Positions 47,201 through 54,856 of a stretch of DNA of 64,000 nucleotides are shown piece after piece; position 1 is the first letter of the stretch; each line of letters begins with the position of its first letter. The DNA comes from Kalmanozyma brasiliensis GHG001 (taxonomy: Eukaryota > Basidiomycota > Ustilaginomycetes > Ustilaginales). The stretch lies in the NCBI RefSeq assembly GCF_000497045.1, contig NW_015961959.1, forward strand, positions 434,001 to 498,000, read 5' to 3'. Under the pieces are notes generated by a model, which saw only the letters and a program-made list of their open reading frames with translations, ran no database searches and was not told the DNA's origin. The position numbers were made by a program, and so were the translations under genes.

Positions 47201-47640
47201 AACGTGCGCGCTCCGCCTCAGTCCTACCGGGCTCCCCCGCCCCGGCCCCAACCGGCGTCTCGCAAGCCGCCGCCGCCAAACATTCAGACGCGACCGTTTC
47301 GACCAACGCCACCCTTGCCTCCGCCCTTCCTCCCCGCCACACCATCCGTCTGCCCCCCTCTCCGACCTACCCAGGCGCCATCACGCGTCGGTCCACCGTT
47401 GAGGATGCGAAAAGCCTGGCGAGCCTGCGCAAACGCCTCTTCCTCTCGCGCGAACAGTCGGCGCTCTTCGATACCAGAGCGTGGGTGCGGGATTTGGAGA
47501 AGGGGTATGTCGAGGCGTGGACGCGGTGGGTGTTGGGCGTGGATTGCGAGGACAGTGCTGAGTGCGAAGGTCTCAACAGAGACACCGAGATCGGGAGAAG
47601 GGTCGAGAGGAGCGGACACATCTGGGTGCGCGATCTGTGA
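41260..47640 (+). CDS. OGT/SPINDLY-type GT41 glycosyltransferase with TPRs, very large
   Basis: This single frame of 2,126 codons starts in GAGGCACCATGCC. It matches the O-GlcNAc-transferase family (GT41), which attaches a sugar to Ser/Thr of nuclear and cytosolic proteins. Residues 1-~700 are Ser/Ala/Gln-rich and mostly disordered. TPR-like helices occur near 730-810 (SMSNIGTTLRALGRYREAES) and 1117-1245 (HIYTNLGSLLKDLGHLNEAI). The catalytic N-lobe begins near 1467 with INIGYVSSDFNNHPLAHLMQ, holding the conserved His, and LMNLNGYTKGARNEIFAARP. The C-lobe has MPHSYFVNDH, FADFNQLYKCDP and HTTAADILWSGTPVLTWPRH, the UDP-sugar region. A low-complexity block (~1885-2045) interrupts the C-lobe before LRKRLFLSREQSALFDT. 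The sugar donor (GlcNAc or fucose) cannot be read from the sequence. Confidence 0.93.
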   Translation: MPNLPSSSFASEAPSTSSGRRGSEQLPYAQIAINSADAPRRASLGNAMSVGSANDMLRAASAMAAQASSGAEGLQAVSSALLNQAKAQASATAQILHASTTAGASDPQSTPMARNWSDSAGYSAAMSRHIASTIETQMTKPQSSSRRPQTAASRSTAIDTETASPDSTDPEAQMGRIAAQAAAREAQTQWRTQLALRRSSVQTELTATTGEPSASSHAPAASAPANAGRASQSGPRPGSVSTAPDTNARSRAAADTSDMSITEYLRFLGLNHIEMPSEGVEQSFGREASSSSRYWDATNPHMGFSLSGVPSMPLMPNPPLQMLPPPVSPSFRRKQSRGRSWLGHASNASVSSTDSIDTSKDFEPNVMSPFPYPFQVVQTPGGTARAGWWVPVSEVAPDKRAKAVKIGEDLPASSTFALNQASSLEDAPESTSIPAHADHDDAEAQLLFQPTYRDFTQDEYSTLATAAAYATAALTSIASTPGGESQPSSLRSLTASEQEAIANQLRAWAGLEGPNAQAEARRALEERQTHLFNQAFHHDLPDDRDRRGPESGVDDQYGQLHRPEEATRFFPPDFASHYRTQLQALAEGYYARLHNENLAQAHFAQPPAKKAHIGEHRANDDATGKRDEHKTPTPRTPHLDMVGIEGLSDIEPPVRTPTLRPGARDPVELLNAASTAAGHDVSSPEVRDQLLQYAHGLYTQGPPQPDASAKGTDKLHPTLLPLLHTLHKLHPTHLPVLLLLSCAYYAADNFAGSLWYNRLILRIDPNYVESMSNIGTTLRALGRYREAESWWWRAIRLRPGYWDAYENLLGVMCSTHPPPAQSQAGSQSSSNESPPAQPRFEEALHLCEHVESHVVGEQNTPGVSLPLCLPPNLPLTQTPRLQNLFYAKGNLKFVLPESGAVPAAAEYQKAVEVVLSRDAANCYSLRDLVVATCAVGLLSMGAMLPGTAAAAAALEIAVALGINSTNPEHAAILASGAFNRFCPGGILALVKVSGEVVVSTLLRLGNGQLPMLLLLPEAATQLCKVIFAETTGNLPALVQSPLPSKPQNPATLQQAQKQAAQTASTILLTLAKLFQDATASPMAGPHGPLTLGGIPPSTSLLLPLYYLSISMHASASTCNNLGILLSSIPVVTTVINAAGQPQQLNGQALAMQYYTQGLQLDPKHPHIYTNLGSLLKDLGHLNEAIKMYQKAVECNPNFDVALANLGNAIKDQGRTQDSVVYYRRAVQVNPHFPEALCGLVNALLAVCDWPEVYTDKRAVAKQQQQCSSGSQAVGVATSPGGWMVNVSDLVSKQLSDGCQYGAGAFQTVGPLENWVQAIVQSMGDTRAAAAQIWTQRLQSFYQPAFDRVANQVCEGGYLIHLVERMMRRSQRRWYVDTYGAGALQAATELPRVSVTDARGVSYARPKLPSCLVTPATPTVLPFHTFTYPLSPRQIRLICHRNALRISQSTLTQMWVPDVVYPPPSPPAPKINIGYVSSDFNNHPLAHLMQSVFGFHDLSRFNIFLYATTPSDGSPYRLKIEREAQHFADVSTWSNQQVVERIVMDNIHVLMNLNGYTKGARNEIFAARPCPVQMEFMGFAGSMASYWTDWVVADPIVCPSEMTCVDRWRQQKHSAAITGSSLQQRPTDLMADVDPEEASDDWVYPDRFIYMPHSYFVNDHKQGFRETVSNETIELATKGTEGEPLAKKADSSPTDEQRWASEELKRYAMRRELFPTLPDDYVVFADFNQLYKCDPMLFRLWLRILQRVPKSILWLLRFPAAGEHHLLREARQYAGDEVASRVIFTDVAPKHIHIHRGRIADLFLDTTECNAHTTAADILWSGTPVLTWPRHMHKMCSRVAASIVHATGFGDEMTVNSEQEYEDRAVQFAESLSYTYLDEKGNEVVGVVDETKVRFANELEADPRSVAAQPHSTGAATSAAAAGGTGSSSSQGHQNGASHSRGDSSTSNSPRKTTSSGTGPSATPKSSPGKHADEASETSAAKRARSASVLPGSPAPAPTGVSQAAAAKHSDATVSTNATLASALPPRHTIRLPPSPTYPGAITRRSTVEDAKSLASLRKRLFLSREQSALFDTRAWVRDLEKGYVEAWTRWVLGVDCEDSAECEGLNRDTEIGRRVERSGHIWVRDL

Positions 47641-47813
47641 GCGCTTCAGGGTGGGATGCGACGGCGCTCTTCAGACGGGCGTTGGAGTGATGATCTTGAA
47701 TGGCAAGTCTGCGAATGAGCCTACCAGTGTGATTGAGAAACATGGCAGTGTGAGTGCGGACAGCAGTGTGACACGTGAAGACCTCCTTTGTATGCTCGAC
47801 GAGGCGCCTAAGA

Positions 47814-49445
47814 TTACTCCTCGTCGCTACCCATCAACTCGGCCAACTCGGCCTCCTCCTCGGCTGTCATCTGGGGTGCGCCTAGCGGCTCCTCCTCGCC
47901 CTTCTTCCTAGGTGCAACGGGTGGGAGCGAATTCTGATCCCACTCCTCCCCGCCATGCGTCTTTGCGTCTATCGTGGGACGTACCATCTCTGGCTTTGGC
48001 AAAGACGCCACTTGGTGCAGGGGCCATCGTCGTACCGACCCGTCGAGGCTGGCGGATACGATCCATGCTTCTGCTTCCCCTTGGATTGGGGGCAGATCGG
48101 ATTTCGATGTGGAAGGGGGGCGAAGCCAGAGGGCTAGAGTGGTGATTTCGTGCCAGTGCGCTTCCACTTCGTGCACCTCCCCTTCCTCCCGTGCGGCGGA
48201 GAGCGTGGTGGATGCGGTCGGTGATGGGTACACGCGGACATGCTCGTCGCTTCCCCCTGTCACCACTGCCCCCGCGTACTGCTCGAATTGAGCCGCTGGC
48301 GGGAGGTAGAGCGAGAGCGGTAGCACGGCCTTAACAAAGTCCTCATGCATCACCTTGACATAGGGCGTCGTCACCGCATCTTGCGTTCCGAGCAGGGGTG
48401 TTGATGTTGAACCTCCCGCTTTGACCGACGCCACCGGCTGAAGGGCGGGAGAGAGTCGATAGCCAGCCGCACTCTTGTCTCCACTCGCACCCCACAGTTC
48501 CGCGACCAGACGATATCGCGATCCGTCAAGATCCTCCTTGACCTCGCTCACAAAGGCATCCGAGCCCAAGCTGGCAGTGTCGCCCTCCACCTCCTCCCGC
48601 CGCCATCCCACCTTGAGATCGTAGACGCTCGTCGAAAAGCCGGTGATCTCGCGCAGCACCTCGAGTCGTTGAGTGGAAGGGTGGAGCGAGCATTCGAGCA
48701 CGCGACCCATCGAGTCCGCGCTATACAGCCGCGTGATGCCGTCCAATCCGACGAGAGAGGCAAGCGCGTTGATCGGTCGCGAATGATGTTTCGACTGATG
48801 CACGCACTTGAGCGTTCCCGCAGAAGGGGAGAGGAGGGGGGTGGCGTCCCACAGCATGACGCTCTTATCGCTCCCCGCGGTTGCGATGTAGGTCTTTGCC
48901 CCCGCGACAAAGACGTGGATGGCCTTGATGAAGTCCACCATGGCATTCTCTACCACGACTATCGGATCCACATTCCTCCCTGCCTGACCCGTCTCTTGGG
49001 GGATGCGATACACTCTTATCGCCCGATCCCACGATCCCGTCACCAACAGTCTCCCCCCCTCTGCATCGAGGAAGTCGAAAGAAGGAACGGGCGCCTTTGC
49101 TCCCCTATACACCGCCACCGTACATCCACTCTTCATCTCCACCTGCCTCACCACACCCCCCGCCTCACTCGTCCACACGCACCCATCGGCAACCCGCAAC
49201 GAGAGCACGCGAAATCGCCCCCCGTCCGCACCCGACCCTTCCACCGCCAGATCCGCCGCGTTTGCCACCACCGCCGACTCGAAGGATGGATTGAGGTGGA
49301 TCGGATGGCCGTACCGTGCGCGCGCGTCGGCGCTGCTGGCAGAGGAGACAAGGCCCGAGGTGAGAACTGCTTTCCGTGCTCGGTAGGCGCCGAGCGCTTC
49401 CGAGTGCGAGGTTTGGAAGAGCGTCGCGTTGGACGTTGTCTGCAT
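47814..49445 (-). CDS. WD40-repeat protein of unknown function
   Basis: The first in-frame ATG is at 49445 and gives 543 residues. WD-type blades are recognisable at RLLVTGSWDRAIRVYRIP, YIATAGSDKSVMLWDATPL, RLYSADSMGRVLECSLHP, AGAVVTGGSDEHVRVYPSP and AWIVSASLDGSVRRWPLHQ, consistent with one seven-bladed propeller. Around 280-320 a loop with Asp/Glu and Ser separates blades. The end, APQMTAEEEAELAELMGSDE, is a short acidic helix often seen at the end of nuclear or ribosome-biogenesis WD40 proteins. I cannot name an orthologue. It is tail-to-tail with the OGT-like gene (173 bp) and transcribed in tandem with the citrate synthase gene upstream of it. Confidence 0.75.
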   Translation of the reverse strand: MQTTSNATLFQTSHSEALGAYRARKAVLTSGLVSSASSADARARYGHPIHLNPSFESAVVANAADLAVEGSGADGGRFRVLSLRVADGCVWTSEAGGVVRQVEMKSGCTVAVYRGAKAPVPSFDFLDAEGGRLLVTGSWDRAIRVYRIPQETGQAGRNVDPIVVVENAMVDFIKAIHVFVAGAKTYIATAGSDKSVMLWDATPLLSPSAGTLKCVHQSKHHSRPINALASLVGLDGITRLYSADSMGRVLECSLHPSTQRLEVLREITGFSTSVYDLKVGWRREEVEGDTASLGSDAFVSEVKEDLDGSRYRLVAELWGASGDKSAAGYRLSPALQPVASVKAGGSTSTPLLGTQDAVTTPYVKVMHEDFVKAVLPLSLYLPPAAQFEQYAGAVVTGGSDEHVRVYPSPTASTTLSAAREEGEVHEVEAHWHEITTLALWLRPPSTSKSDLPPIQGEAEAWIVSASLDGSVRRWPLHQVASLPKPEMVRPTIDAKTHGGEEWDQNSLPPVAPRKKGEEEPLGAPQMTAEEEAELAELMGSDEE

Positions 49446-49951
49446 CGTGACTCGTCCTCTTCGTGCGTCGTAGAGTTGCGAGACCGTAAGAAGGGGTGCT
49501 GAATGGATGCGTTTGCTGTGCGCTCGCTGGGTTGATGGCGACGGCCCTTGATGGTGTAGTGCCAAAGGTCAAGCGCAGCAAATGTGACACTTTGAAGATG
49601 CACACTTTTGGACTGGTGCAGTGTTGGACTTTCTCCAGACGCGTCCTCCCTTTCTTCTTACCGCGCGAGACACTTTACACGTCCTCTTGCCGCTCCTGTC
49701 TCACTCACACATCATCCCTCATGACACTCCCCTCAAAACGCTTGCTCATAGCTCTGCACTCGAGCAAATGGCCTAAAACACTCAACAGTCGATCGATGAG
49801 CGTCACACAATTCAAAGAACAGGGATAAAAGGCTAAATCTTTTTGGGAGGGGCTATTGTTGTAACACGAAAAATCGGCAAAGTAGCGAAACTCTTCTACA
49901 GGACTTGAGTCACACGGAGATGATCTCCGGTTCGTGGGGATCCAGCATCGC
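49446..49951. other. Intergenic CIT1 / WD40 gene
   Basis: These 506 bp separate two minus-strand genes. They hold the CIT1 3'UTR and the WD40 gene promoter. No further feature was recognised. Confidence 0.5.
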
Positions 49952-51486
49952 TTACTTCTTGAGGAAAGCCTCGAGCGAGTCCATGGACATGGACTTGGGG
50001 CGCTCGATGGGCATGCCGAGGTATCGGTCGGCGACCAGCTGGGGGAGGGCACCGATGGCACGCGAGATACCGAAGATGACCGTGTAGTAGGTGAACTCGG
50101 TGAGGCCGTACTGGTAAAGCACGCAGCCGGAGGCGGCGTCGACGTTGGGGAAGGGGTTCTTGGTCTTGCCGTGCTCCTTGAGGACGCCGGGGGCGACCTG
50201 CGAGACCTTCTGGACGAGCTGGACGATGGAGCTGTCGCGCAGCTCGGGGCGGGTATCGCAGAACTTGCTGAGCGCGGTGAAACGCGGGTCGGGCTGACGC
50301 AGAACGGCGTGACCGTAACCGGGCACGACACGGCCCGACTTGAGCGTGGACCAGAGGTACTCCTTGATCTGCTCGTCCGAGGCGTTCTCGCCAACGGCCT
50401 CCTGCATGGCAAGAGCCCAGCCGAGAACCTCCTGGTTGGCAAGACCGTGCAGGGGACCGGCGAGACCGAGAAGGGCAGCCGAGTACGAGAGGTAAGGGTC
50501 CGAGAGCGCCGAGCCGACCAGGTGGGCAGTGTGGGCCGAGACGTTACCACCCTCGTGGTCACCGTGGATGGCAATGTAGAGACGGAGGTAGTCGGTCATA
50601 CCCTGGTTGTCGCCGTAGCCGATCATGTTGGAGTAGTTGCCGATCAAGTCGAGGTTCGAGTCGATGGTCTGCTTGCCGTCACCGCGGCCGAAGACGTTGT
50701 AGTAGATACGAGCGGCAATGGCGGGGAGCTTGGCAATGAGGTCGATCGAGTCGTCAAGGACGGGGGCCCAGTACTCGGTCTTCTTGATGCCCTTGGCGTA
50801 GGCAGCGGCGAACTTGCTGTCGTGGTTGAGGGCAGCGACGGCAGCGGCGAACTGAGTCATAGGGTGGAGGGTCTTGGGGAACGAGTCGATGATCTTCTCG
50901 ACGTGGGCGGGGAGAGCACCCTGGGCAGCGAGCTCGGCGGAGAGACCCTTGACCTCCTCCTTGGAGGGGACGTTGCCGGTCAACAGGAGCCAGAGCATGG
51001 ACTCGGGGACTGTGAGCGCGAGCAGAAAGAGGAAAAAAGCGTCAGCAATCAAATTTTCGCGAAGTTATCGGCTGCAAGAGAGCAGAAGCTGGTGCTACAG
51101 CGTTTATCGTAATACTCACGGATCTCGTTACCGTTGAGGCCAAGGTCAGCGGCGGTGGGGAGAACCTTCTGGGAGTCGGGAATGGACTTGCCGTGGAAGG
51201 TGATACCGGTCTCAGAGTCGAGAACGGAGCCCTCCCAGAGCATGACCTTGAGACCACGCATACCACCGAGAAGGTGCTGAAGCTGGATCTCGCCGAGCTT
51301 GGACTCGCCGTGCTCAGCCTTGAGCTTCTTGAGCTGCTCCTGCTTGGCGGGGATGATCTCGGCGACGGCATCCTTGAGGGTCTTGGTGGAGGCGAATCGG
51401 ACGGAACCGGCGCCGGCGGCGGCAGCGAACTGACGGGCAGGGGCAGCGGCCCTGAGAGCGAGACGAGGGACGGTGAGCGACAACAT
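49952..51486 (-). CDS. CIT1: Mitochondrial citrate synthase; one intron
   Basis: The exons are 51486-51120 and 51009-49952, for 474 residues. The 110-nt intron (GTGAGT/CTCACAG) joins LNGNEI to LPESMLWLLLTG, the expected family sequence. The enzyme condenses oxaloacetate and acetyl-CoA in the matrix. An Ala/Arg-rich presequence of ~30 residues precedes TKTLKDAVAEIIP. The three catalytic positions are visible: GDHEGGNVSAHTAHLVGSAL with the first His, VVPGYGHAVLRQPDPRF with the second His, and NPFPNVDAASGCVLYQYG with the Asp. The length matches yeast Cit1 (479). The C-terminus lacks a peroxisomal SKL signal, ending in EAFLKK, so this is the mitochondrial form. Confidence 0.97.
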
Positions 51487-53156
51487 CTTTGGAGAGTGAC
51501 GGGATCAGGGATGTGGATGATGGTGAAGGAGAGGAAGAGAGGGGGGAAGAAAACGACAAGTGACGATGTTCGCTCTCCTCTCACACGCGGCACAGCGATA
51601 GACGATTGGCCAGAGCGGGCGAGCGGATGTTGCGATGAAATCGACAGGAAGCGCACGCCGGGCGGAATGGCCGACGAATCTTTCTCGCCCGCTCACTCAC
51701 ACACTCACGGACGGGTGCAGCGAAAAAGAAGAAAAAGGTCCAAGCGAGCAAGGCAGACCGGCAGAAGAAGCAGACACGCGACGGAGACAAAATGACGATA
51801 TGATCCACTTGAAAATCATTCTCAGCCAGCCCAGATCCCAGCGGAGCAGCGCGGGAGCCGATCCCATCAAGAAGAAAAAATATCACAATCACATGCAGGC
51901 GACCCAACTTGACTTTTGGTCCAGCACCACGCCCAACTTGGCAGGCAACACCACCATCTCATACCCTCGAATGATACCAGCCTCGACACATGAGACGTCC
52001 GACTTCAGATCCAGCTTGTCCAAAGGTGAAGACTCTTTTGGGCCTTCTACTGAGAGGAAAACAGTGGCCGACTGTGTTGTGATGGGTTGGCCTACCCAAA
52101 CTCGTCCGTCTGCTGCTGGCTCTTGCATCGATTATCGGATTTCACGTCCGAGTCGGCCTTCCGTGACCGTTGGCGCTCCTTGTCGCCTTTCTTCCGCCTT
52201 TCGCCTCGTCCGACAAGCTCAATCTCGCTGACAAGCGTCTCAATCGACTTGCTGTTCGAAGCTCGGAGGCGTTCCGACGATCATCTGAGCCAGCGATCCA
52301 TAAAATGTGACTTTGTAGAGAGCATCAGGAAGACACGGCTGGTAGAAGAATCTCTCCGCCCCAAACTCACGCTTGCAGATTTCATGCACCCTCGCCAGGC
52401 CCTTTTTTCGGATCAACCGGCTCTTCTGAAAGAGACCGGCCGGCGCTCGTTTGATTTGCATGCTCCTTTCCTCGCAGCATCCCGTCGGCTCTCGATGCTG
52501 GCAGAGCGTCCTCGAAACGAGCCGTTGGTGCTGTGTGAGCTCTGCAGTCTGTATTCTTGATGGAATGATAATCTAGAGTTCACCATCTCAAAGCGAGTAG
52601 CGACGTCAAAGAGTCGCTCAAGCACGCCCTAGCCGGGCGAAGGCGGCCATGCTTCTTGCCAAGACGACCAACTGGTAGGTCCTGAAGCAGCCGTCGGTGA
52701 TCCATCCTAATAGCCAAGAATGCGGGGTCCTAAAGAGAACCAGCGAGACTCCGCAAGCTCGATGAAGACGTCCGTATGGGGAAGCCGGCAAGCAAACCCC
52801 GCCGAGTACCGACTGGAGCGGGTCATTCACCTCGCTACCTTGGTCCAGACCTGTTTCGTGGAAGGGATGGCGATCTCATGTCGAGCATTGCAAGGCCGAT
52901 TTGATCCGCGTTGGTCCGAGTCGATTTTGTGATATTTGTTAGACCCAGCTGGTCGCTTATGTCACGCTTAGGTACTTCAACTTCGCACGCCAGCTATGAC
53001 GGCAACGCTGTTGCGGGGGACACGTGGATTCCACTTGCCGAAGTGATGCCATCTTCTTGCTTCCGCTCGACCACCTGTACCTCCAACGACGCAGGCGAGG
53101 GCAGCGACGCAGGTCAACGACGGCCCTTGGTACGACGCTGCGCAATCGGCACCACC
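51487..53156. other. Long divergent intergenic region CIT1 / BET1 with unresolved coding-like sequence
   Basis: These 1.67 kb are the longest gene-free stretch in the window. The first part is the CIT1 promoter. Between about 51890 and 52460 the minus strand has several open pieces with protein-like composition (see separate entry). The part from 52560 to 53156 shows nothing that I can support. Confidence 0.45.
51889..52461 (-). other. Possible small minus-strand gene, unresolved
   Basis: Two open pieces on the minus strand read like natural protein. A 73-codon frame from ATG at 52461 to 52240 is basic then hydrophobic (LIRKKGLARVHEICKREFGA, then ALYKVTFYGSLAQMIVG). A second 79-codon frame runs from 52128 to 51889 and ends KLGVVLDQKSSWVACM. 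Between them another frame reads SKSIETLVSEIELVGRGERR followed by a Lys/Arg/Asp-rich run. Candidate splice signals exist (GTGAGT at 52370, CAACACAG near 52068), but no combination I tried gives a recognisable family. This may be an unannotated gene upstream of CIT1 or chance. Confidence 0.2.
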
Positions 53157-53775
53157 ATGAATCGTCGTGCAGGAGCCACTGACCGGCACGCACTCCTCGC
53201 GGGGGGCGCCTACCCGTCCTCCTCCTCGCTCTCCGCCTACCGCTCCTCTTCACCCTACGACTCGAACCCTTACCCTTCCACCTCGACCAACGGCTCTTCC
53301 ACCTACAACAGCGCCGACTTTGTCGGTGCGCCCAAGAAGGAGCCCACCGAATCGTATGGGAACAACATCTTCGGTCGAGCCGCCTCGTCCTACGTCGCAA
53401 CACGCACAGCCGAGGACCTTGAGGAGCAGAACGACCAGCGTCTCGACGGTCTCACCGCCCGAGTATCCATGTTGAAAGAGATCACGCTCAACATCGGGAC
53501 CGAGGTACGCGAGGGGACCAAAGACCTCGGCGTACTAGGCGAGGCGTTCGAGAACACCTCGGCCTTCCTGGGTGGCACGTTCAAGAGGATGAACAAGATG
53601 GCCAAGAAGCAGGGCGGATGGTTTTGCAACATGATGCTGTTTCTCCTCTTTGTCACTTGGTTATTTGTAAGTTGGGTTGTGGCGAGACAACTTGATGGGT
53701 GGGTCGGAGTACTGACTGCTTTGCGTTCGGCGTCTTGCATTTCAACAGGTCTTCCTCTGGTGGTGGCGAAGGTAG
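53157..53775 (+). CDS. BET1: ER-Golgi Qc-SNARE Bet1; one intron
   Basis: The exons are 53157-53666 and 53749-53775, giving 178 residues. The 82-nt intron (GTAAGT/TTCAACAG) is phase 0, and the last exon encodes only nine codons, VFLWWWRR plus stop, finishing the membrane anchor. Bet1 is a SNARE for COPII vesicle fusion with the Golgi. The N-terminus MNRRAGATDRHALLAGG resembles other fungal Bet1 proteins. A Ser/Tyr/Pro-rich linker follows. The SNARE helix spans about 84-153, from AEDLEEQNDQRLDGLTARVS through MLKEITLNIGTEVREGTKDL to TFKRMNKMAKKQGG, and the anchor WFCNMMLFLLFVTWLF starts near residue 155. It fits with SEC23 in the same pathway, about 14 kb away. Confidence 0.93.
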
Positions 53776-54154
53776 CTCACCTCGCAACCGCATCTCACCC
53801 TCGGTTCCCGTCCAGCATCGCCCTCATACCATATTCTCTAGGTCCGAATCCAGCAGCAAATGTATTTGTACCGTCTCAATCCAGCATCACATTTCAACGA
53901 CAGATGCCGTTGGCGAGCTCACCTTCTGGCCTGCCATCGAGAGTCGAACCTATTTGATCGTTGACGAGCCCAAAGAAGAGCCGATTGAAGAAAGACGGAG
54001 AGAAGACAAAGAGAGAATCTACATATCGCAAAATGCAAGCGAAGGACAGTGAAGACGAAGAAGCGGCGGGCAGGGTCCAGAGGAGCCATCGATCCTCCTC
54101 GCCCTTCGCACAATGACAGAACACAACGACAACACAGCGCAACGACTCCTCGCC
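53776..54154. other. Intergenic, tail-to-tail (BET1 / DPBB gene)
   Basis: These 379 bp lie between two stop codons and should hold both 3'UTRs. No further feature was seen. Confidence 0.5.
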
Positions 54155-54856
54155 CTAACCTGCGAGCACTTTAGGCCCGAACAGCGCCAAATCCCAAGGA
54201 TTGGGCTGCTTGCTCCTGTACATCTGCAAGCCGTGAATCCTGCCTTCGCTCAACGTCCCACTAGGACTCAACTTTTTGAACGCGCTCTTCGTCAGATCGA
54301 CTTGGTTTTCGCCACAGCCGGCGCACTTGTCGATCACCCTGACCAACACACAGCGATTGTTGGCGTTCTGATTGCACAGCTTGACGAATTCGCCACACTG
54401 CGGGCCATCGGTCCAGTGTTTGACGACCGCTCCGATGTGGGAGGAGTTTTCGGGTTGCCAGTCGCCACCGCCGTTGCCGCACTGGGGGTTGAGCAGATCG
54501 TGCGAGGCGTACCACGTGATTAGCACCTTCTTTGCCCAGAGGGTGTCGGTGAGAGCAGGGCCGATGGTGAAGAGTTTGCGGGAAGAGGAGGTGCGGTGTT
54601 TCGAATGACGGTGGTGGTGCTTGGTCCGACGAAGGGCCGCACGGGATTCGAGCTCGGAGGGAGAGTAGTCGTCATCGTCTTCGTCACCGTAGACCGAGTT
54701 GATGTAGCGCAGGGGTTGACCGTCGTCGTCCAGGTCCGCGGCGGAGGTCAGCGCGTCCGTGGAGACCGGCAGGGTCGAGGACGCCTTTGCGGTGACACTC
54801 ATGGCGACGATGGCCAATGTGCCAATGATGGCATTGAAGAGATTGATGCGCACCAT
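54155..54856 (-). CDS. Secreted double-psi beta-barrel (RlpA/expansin-like) protein
   Basis: ATG at 54856 gives 233 residues; the frame is open further upstream without conservation. Residues 1-25 are a signal peptide (MVRINLFNAIIGTLAIVAMS, then VTAKA). A propeptide-like acidic stretch (DEDDDDYSP) and a His/Lys/Arg cluster (RRTKHHHRHSKHR) follow, giving possible Kex2-type sites. The C-terminal ~125 residues are a double-psi beta-barrel: ITWYASHDLLNPQCGNGGGD, AVVKHWTDGPQCGEFVKLCN and VIDKCAGCGENQVDLTKSAF, with six Cys that can pair. Family members are barwin/expansin/RlpA-like wall proteins without proven enzyme activity in fungi. A role at the cell wall or host surface is inference. A 22-bp tandem repeat lies ~175 bp upstream of the start. 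Confidence 0.82.
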   Translation of the reverse strand: MVRINLFNAIIGTLAIVAMSVTAKASSTLPVSTDALTSAADLDDDGQPLRYINSVYGDEDDDDYSPSELESRAALRRTKHHHRHSKHRTSSSRKLFTIGPALTDTLWAKKVLITWYASHDLLNPQCGNGGGDWQPENSSHIGAVVKHWTDGPQCGEFVKLCNQNANNRCVLVRVIDKCAGCGENQVDLTKSAFKKLSPSGTLSEGRIHGLQMYRSKQPNPWDLALFGPKVLAG

